Part shown: in pieces, positions 59,876 to 64,000 of the stretch | Position numbering within the stretch: position 1 is the stretch's first letter | Layout of the letters: every line of letters starts with the position of its first letter | Origin: an uncultured Clostridia bacterium | GTDB lineage: Bacteria; Bacillota; Clostridia; Christensenellales; Borkfalkiaceae | Assembly: GCA_944354125.1 (NCBI GenBank) | Contig: CALVPT010000001.1 | Span: 186,001-250,000 of the forward strand | DNA: 64,000 bases | Reading direction: 5' to 3' | Translations under genes and position numbers: made by a program | The notes under the pieces: model-generated | Databases searched by the model: none | What the model was told of the DNA's origin: nothing | What the model saw: the letters and a program-made list of their open reading frames with translations, nothing else

Positions 59876-60754
59876 TCAGTCGTGCAGCAGAGTCGCTATT
59901 ATTTCCCCGTCGAGGAAACCCGTTCCCTCTTTCTGGAAACTCTGCGCCCTGCTGTCAGAATATCTCGCCCTGCCCTCCCCGAGCACGCGGACGAGCGTAT
60001 CGTAGTCGCCGCTTGCAACGGCGTCCTTTATGTCCTCCAGATTGTCGATAAGCCGCTGAACCTTATCCTGTACGTTCTGCGCGTTGCTGAGGTACAGCTC
60101 CGCCCATACGCCCGGATCGACGGCGGCAATCCTCGTCATGTCCTGGAAACTGCCTCCCGTAAAGCCGAGACAGCTCTCTATCTCGTCGTCCTTTACGTAG
60201 GCGTTGGAGACAATGTGCGCCAGCTGCGAGGTATAGGCAATCTTTCTGTCGTGCACCTCCGCCGAGCACTCGACGAGACGCATAAAGCCCATATCCTTTA
60301 CGAGCTTTACAATCGTTTCATATGCAGCGGCATCCGTGAAAATTCCGCGCGTAAGCACCATGTTAGCCCTGTCGAACAGGTCGGCGCAGGCATTTTCTAT
60401 GCCCGAAACCTCCTTGCCCGCCATGGGGTGAGTGCCTACATAGCTGATATCGAGATGAGCGCCGCAGACGGCGTCCTCTATCATCTTCTTGACGCCGCAG
60501 ATATCGGCAACTATCGCGCCGCTTTTGAAGGGCGTATTCAATATGAAATTTATCGTAGCCTTTGGCGGAAGAGCGACGAACACGACGTCGAACGAGCCGA
60601 AGTCCTTTGTCGCACCGTCTATTATCCCCTTTTCCAGCGCATAGCGGACGGGCCTTTCCGAGCGGTTATAGCCGTATACCTCGTACCCTGCACGCTTTAA
60701 AGCCATGCAGAGCGAGCCGCCTATAAGTCCCAATCCCGCAACGCAAATTTTCAT
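59876..60754 (-). CDS. tyrA: Prephenate dehydrogenase
   Basis: TyrA oxidatively decarboxylates prephenate to 4-hydroxyphenylpyruvate for tyrosine synthesis. The 292-residue protein begins MKICVAGLGLIGGSLC (NAD loop), shows VFVALPP, YVGTHPMAGKEVSG with the catalytic histidine, SQLAHIVSNAYV and GGSFQDMTRIA. ATG 60754 follows GGAG; the longer in-frame extension lacks a site. It has a consensus promoter and is upstream of the BI-1 family gene by 32 bases. Confidence 0.95.
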   Translation of the reverse strand: MKICVAGLGLIGGSLCMALKRAGYEVYGYNRSERPVRYALEKGIIDGATKDFGSFDVVFVALPPKATINFILNTPFKSGAIVADICGVKKMIEDAVCGAHLDISYVGTHPMAGKEVSGIENACADLFDRANMVLTRGIFTDAAAYETIVKLVKDMGFMRLVECSAEVHDRKIAYTSQLAHIVSNAYVKDDEIESCLGFTGGSFQDMTRIAAVDPGVWAELYLSNAQNVQDKVQRLIDNLEDIKDAVASGDYDTLVRVLGEGRARYSDSRAQSFQKEGTGFLDGEIIATLLHD

Positions 60755-60808
60755 ATGGTCTCCGCGCGGAATGCCGTACACTCCGCATTATATTCATTAT
60801 ACGGATTT

Positions 60809-60837
60809 ATTATACCATAACCGCGCAATCAGTTCAA
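60809..60837 (-). promoter_or_regulatory. tyrA promoter
   Basis: TTGAAC (60832-60837), 17-bp spacer, TATAAT (60809-60814) on the minus strand. Confidence 0.85.
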
Positions 60838-60981
60838 TTATTTTGAATGAATTTTTATTAAATATTCACAATAACATACTTTTTCCGCGTTTATCATCTT
60901 TTATAATGCGCGCAGCCGCGCACGCATAAGCGCCCGTGCGTTAAAACATAAAATTTTTACATTACTTTTGAGCGCGAAAAG

Positions 60982-61010
60982 TTGACTTTGTCGCCTCCGA
61001 TATTTATAAT
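60982..61010 (+). promoter_or_regulatory. pgk promoter
   Basis: TTGACT (60982-60987), 17-bp spacer, TATAAT (61005-61010). The AT-rich stretch between the tyrA and pgk promoters (60838-60981) shows no other feature. Confidence 0.88.
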
Positions 61011-61048
61011 ATCAGTTGTAAATAAAGCATAAGGAGTTTTTTAGGCTT

Positions 61049-62359
61049 ATGAACAAAATGTCAGTAAAAGACCTCAAGGATCTTAAAGGCAAAAAAGTAC
61101 TCGTTCGCTGCGACTTCAACGTACCCATGAAGGACGGAGTCATCACCGACGAAAACAGAATTATCGGCGCACTCCCCACCATCAAGTATCTGCTTGACGC
61201 AGGCGCAAGGGTTACGCTCTGCTCCCACATGGGCAAGCCTCATTCCATCTTCTCCTCCGAAGTTAAGCTCAACAAGAAGGACCTCAAGAAGGTTGAAGCA
61301 GGCGAGACCACAAAGGAAGCCATTATAGAAAAGGCCCTCAAGGAAGAACCCAAGAAGCTTACGCTCGCACCCGTTGCGGCAAGACTCAACGAGCTCCTCG
61401 GCGGCAAAGTCGTATTCGCTAAGGACGTCATCGGTCCCGATGCAAAGGCAAAGAGAGACGCCCTCAAGGACGGCGAGGCTGTTCTGCTTGAAAACCTCCG
61501 CTTCCACTGGGAAGAGGAAAAGAGAGATTACGACTTCTGCAAGGCACTCGCTTACGATGCAGAGATATATGTAAACGACGCTTTCGGTACGGCTCACCGT
61601 TCGCACGCCTCCACCGCGGCAATCGTAGAATACGGCATAATCAAGACGGCAGTCTGCGGCTTCCTCATCGAAAAGGAACTCTCCGTAATGGCTGCAACGC
61701 TTGAAAATCCCGCCCGTCCCTTCGTAGCAATCCTCGGCGGCGCAAAGGTTGCAGACAAGCTCAACGTCATCTCCAACCTGCTTGAAAAGTGCGACACGCT
61801 CATCATCGGCGGCGGCATGGCTTATACCTTCCTCAAGGCAAAGGGCTACGAAGTAGGTACCTCCCTCCTCGACGAAGAGAAGATCAGCTACTGCAAGGAC
61901 ATGATGGACAAGGCAGAGAAGATGGGCAAAAAGCTCCTTCTTCCCATCGACACCGTCGTTACCAGCCACTTCCCCGATCCCATCGACGAGGCTATCGAGG
62001 TAGAGACCGTAGACAGCGACAAGATCCCTGCAGACAAGATGGGCATGGACATCGGCGAAAAGACGAGAGCGCTCTATGCCGAGGCTATCCATTCCGCTAA
62101 GTCGGTTGTATGGAACGGACCCATGGGCGTATTCGAAAACCCCGTCCTTGCAAAGGGCACGATTGCAGTTGCTCAGGCTCTTGCAGACGTATACGGCAAG
62201 TGCACGACCATCATCGGCGGCGGCGACAGCGCGGCAGCCGTTCAGCAGCTCGGCTTCGCTGACAAGATGACCCACATTTCGACGGGCGGCGGCGCATCGC
62301 TCGAGCTCTTCGAAGGCAAGACCCTTCCCGGCATTGCTTGCCTCAACGACAAAGTTTAA
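61049..62359 (+). CDS. pgk: Phosphoglycerate kinase
   Basis: Pgk transfers phosphate from 1,3-bisphosphoglycerate to ADP, the first ATP-yielding step of glycolysis. The 436-residue protein shows [64 protein letters not shown] and [15 protein letters not shown]. An insertion of about 20 residues after SHMGKP (residues 68-100) is longer than in the average enzyme. AAGGAG precedes the ATG. It heads the pgk-tpiA-gpmI run but ends in its own terminator. Confidence 0.98.
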   Translation: MNKMSVKDLKDLKGKKVLVRCDFNVPMKDGVITDENRIIGALPTIKYLLDAGARVTLCSHMGKPHSIFSSEVKLNKKDLKKVEAGETTKEAIIEKALKEEPKKLTLAPVAARLNELLGGKVVFAKDVIGPDAKAKRDALKDGEAVLLENLRFHWEEEKRDYDFCKALAYDAEIYVNDAFGTAHRSHASTAAIVEYGIIKTAVCGFLIEKELSVMAATLENPARPFVAILGGAKVADKLNVISNLLEKCDTLIIGGGMAYTFLKAKGYEVGTSLLDEEKISYCKDMMDKAEKMGKKLLLPIDTVVTSHFPDPIDEAIEVETVDSDKIPADKMGMDIGEKTRALYAEAIHSAKSVVWNGPMGVFENPVLAKGTIAVAQALADVYGKCTTIIGGGDSAAAVQQLGFADKMTHISTGGGASLELFEGKTLPGIACLNDKV

Positions 62360-62371
62360 TTGATTTTTCTT

Positions 62372-62403
62372 ACGGCGCGGCGCATTGCCGCGCCGTACTT
62401 TTT
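62372..62403 (+). terminator. pgk terminator
   Basis: Perfect 10-bp stem ACGGCGCGGC/GCCGCGCCGT with loop GCATT, followed by ACTTTTTG. Confidence 0.9.
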
Positions 62404-62425
62404 GATTTATAGGCATACAAGATAT

Positions 62426-62454
62426 TTGCATTTGAAAATATATTCTGCTATAAT
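62426..62454 (+). promoter_or_regulatory. tpiA-gpmI promoter
   Basis: TTGCAT (62426-62431), 17-bp spacer, TATAAT (62449-62454), then AAGGAG before tpiA. This lets tpiA and gpmI be made independently of pgk. Confidence 0.78.
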
Positions 62455-62489
62455 AACAGGCGAAATAAAAATTTCTAAGGAGTAACAAT

Positions 62490-63233
62490 ATGAGAACACC
62501 TTTTATTGCCGGAAACTGGAAGATGAACATGACGGCTGCAAGCGGCAAACAGCTCATAGAAGAGCTTAAGCCCCTCGTAAAGGACGCAAACTGCAAGGTT
62601 GCACTCTGCGTGCCCGCAATACTCATCCCTGCAATGACCGAAGCTGCAAAGGGCAGCAATATAGAGATTGGCGCCGAGAACGTGCACTGGGCCGAAAAAG
62701 GCGCATATACGGGCGAAATTTCCTGCGAAATGCTCAAGGAATACGGCGTTAAGTATGCCATCATAGGCCACAGCGAGAGAAGACAGTACTTCGGCGAGAC
62801 CGACGAGGGCGTAAACAAGCGCACGCTTGCCGCTCTTGCAAACGGCATCACCCCCATCGTATGCGTCGGCGAAACTCTTGAAGAGAGAGAAAGCGGCGTG
62901 ACCGAAAAGGTGCTCGACCATCAGCTCGAAGTCGGACTCAAGGGCATAGAGGACATCACCGCGGTAGTAATTGCATACGAACCCGTATGGGCAATCGGCA
63001 CGGGCAAGACGGCAACCGACGAGCAGGCCGAAGAGACCATTGCATACATCAGAAAGAAGATAGGCGAACTCTTCTGCCCCAAGTGCGCAGAGAAGGTTAT
63101 CATTCAGTACGGCGGCAGCATGAACGCAAAGAACTGCAAGGGTCTTATGGCTCAGCCCGACATCGACGGCGGACTTATCGGCGGCGCTTCGCTCAAGCTC
63201 GACTTTGCAACCATAGTCAACTACGACAAATAA
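62490..63233 (+). CDS. tpiA: Triosephosphate isomerase
   Basis: TpiA interconverts dihydroxyacetone phosphate and glyceraldehyde 3-phosphate. The 247-residue TIM barrel shows FIAGNWKMNMTA (Asn, Lys of the active site), AIIGHSERRQYF (catalytic His), VVIAYEPVWAIGTG (catalytic Glu, loop 6) and YGGSMNAKN. A strong AAGGAG precedes the ATG. gpmI starts 10 bases later, so they are cotranscribed. Confidence 0.98.
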   Translation: MRTPFIAGNWKMNMTAASGKQLIEELKPLVKDANCKVALCVPAILIPAMTEAAKGSNIEIGAENVHWAEKGAYTGEISCEMLKEYGVKYAIIGHSERRQYFGETDEGVNKRTLAALANGITPIVCVGETLEERESGVTEKVLDHQLEVGLKGIEDITAVVIAYEPVWAIGTGKTATDEQAEETIAYIRKKIGELFCPKCAEKVIIQYGGSMNAKNCKGLMAQPDIDGGLIGGASLKLDFATIVNYDK

Positions 63234-63243
63234 GGAAAATATT

Positions 63244-64000
63244 ATGGCAAAGACACCTTACGCAATAATCATCATGGACGGTTACGGCCTCGCTCCCAAG
63301 AGCGCGGGCAACGCAATCGAATTGAACGGCAGCAAGAACGTCAAGGAGCTCATGAAGGAATACCCCTCCGCCACCTTAGGCGCAAGCGGACTTTCCGTCG
63401 GCCTTCCCGACGGTCAGATGGGCAACAGCGAAGTCGGCCACCTCAACATGGGCGCAGGCAGAATAGTCTATCAGGACCTCACCAAGATAACCAAGTCCAT
63501 TCAGGACGGCGATTTCTTCAAAATCCCCGCGCTCGTCAAGGCGATGGAGAACGCAAAGGACAAGGCGCTGCACCTTATCGGCCTCGTTTCGACGGGCGGC
63601 GTTCACTCCCACATAACGCACATCTATGCCCTGCTCGAAATGGCAAAGCAATACGGAGTGAAGAATTGCTACGTTCACTGCTTCATGGACGGCAGAGACG
63701 TCTCCCCCACTTCGGGCGCAGGATTCATAAGAGATCTGCAGGCTGAGATGGACAAGCTCGGCGAGGGCAAGATTGCCTCCGTATGCGGCAGATACTACGC
63801 AATGGACAGGGACAACAACTGGGACAGAATAGAAAAGGCATACGATATGCTGACCATAGGCACGGGCGACGAGTGCACCGACCCTGCCGCAGCCGTTGAA
63901 GAGAGCTACAAAAAGGGCGTGACCGACGAATTCATTACCCCCATCAAGGTATACGAGGACGGCAAGCCCGTAGGCATAGTCGGAAAGGGCGACAGCATAA
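63244..64000 (+). CDS. gpmI: 2,3-bisphosphoglycerate-independent phosphoglycerate mutase (partial)
   Basis: GpmI interconverts 3- and 2-phosphoglycerate using manganese. About 252 residues are visible; the C-terminal half lies beyond the window. MAKTPYAIIIMDGYGL carries the metal Asp, GNSEVGHLNMGAGR has the phosphoserine nucleophile, LVSTGGVHSHITH, CFMDGRDVSPTSG and CGRYYAMDRDNNWDR follow the family. The start ATG at 63244 follows AAGGAAAAT. Confidence 0.96.
   Translation, partial: MAKTPYAIIIMDGYGLAPKSAGNAIELNGSKNVKELMKEYPSATLGASGLSVGLPDGQMGNSEVGHLNMGAGRIVYQDLTKITKSIQDGDFFKIPALVKAMENAKDKALHLIGLVSTGGVHSHITHIYALLEMAKQYGVKNCYVHCFMDGRDVSPTSGAGFIRDLQAEMDKLGEGKIASVCGRYYAMDRDNNWDRIEKAYDMLTIGTGDECTDPAAAVEESYKKGVTDEFITPIKVYEDGKPVGIVGKGDSI

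Noticed and set aside
61061..62857. 598-residue open frame on the minus strand opposite pgk and tpiA
   Set aside because: It is antisense to two certain glycolytic genes, has no start context and reads as low-similarity, cysteine-rich nonsense typical of a codon-bias shadow.

Overview
The window is a gene-dense bacterial chromosome segment from a low-to-moderate GC Gram-positive lineage, most likely an uncultured gut-type member of the Clostridia (Bacillota). Supporting signs are strong Shine-Dalgarno sequences (GGAGG type), near-consensus sigma-A promoters with 17-bp spacers, many U-tract hairpin terminators, a single-chain clostridial-type PurL, an A-type flavoprotein (anaerobe), iron-dependent alcohol dehydrogenase, a LytTR two-component system and a preQ1-I riboswitch. 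The species cannot be named from the sequence. No rRNA, tRNA, CRISPR array, insertion sequence or prophage was seen, and no intergenic gap exceeds about 300 bases.

Layout. 1-12.5 kb (minus strand): partial nrdR, pyridoxamine kinase, and a purine operon read purE-C-F-M-N-H-D-L, with a terminator between purE and purC. 12.6-18.6 kb: DUF1294 protein, mscL, a flavodiiron protein, proB-proA and gdhA. 18.7-30.8 kb: amidohydrolase, thyA-folA, an SDR, a SPOR-like lipoprotein, an ArsB-type transporter, a ferritin-like protein, cardiolipin synthase, a preQ1-riboswitch operon (queuosine-precursor transporter plus SDR) and a glycosyltransferase.

30.9-44.6 kb: an apparent beta-glucan degradation and sensing region. 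It holds a domain-permuted GH3 enzyme anchored at both ends, a 1246-residue lipoprotein with two GH16 domains and four beta-sandwich modules, a small GH16 lipoprotein that is a recent copy of one of those domains (about 98% DNA identity over 693 bp, with 380 bp exactly identical), an AgrC/AgrA-like kinase and LytTR regulator, a MacB-like ABC transporter and a peroxiredoxin. The GH enzymes could release glucose from mixed-linkage or beta-1,3-glucans; whether the two-component system controls them is inference.

44.7-64 kb: an alcohol/aldehyde dehydrogenase pair, alpha/beta hydrolase, pgi, RecD-like helicase, a DeoC-fold protein lacking the Schiff-base lysine, a NadD-YqeK fusion with rsfS, a rho-obgE-yhbY group, MBL-fold hydrolase, DUF1934, BI-1 family protein, tyrA, and at the right edge the glycolytic run pgk-tpiA-gpmI (gpmI cut by the window end).

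The clearest regulatory finds are a preQ1-I riboswitch with terminator and antiterminator, an NrdR box inside nrdR's own promoter, a 16-bp palindrome between the divergent bcp and adh promoters, and at least three plus-strand genes whose start codon lies where transcription should begin (leaderless candidates).
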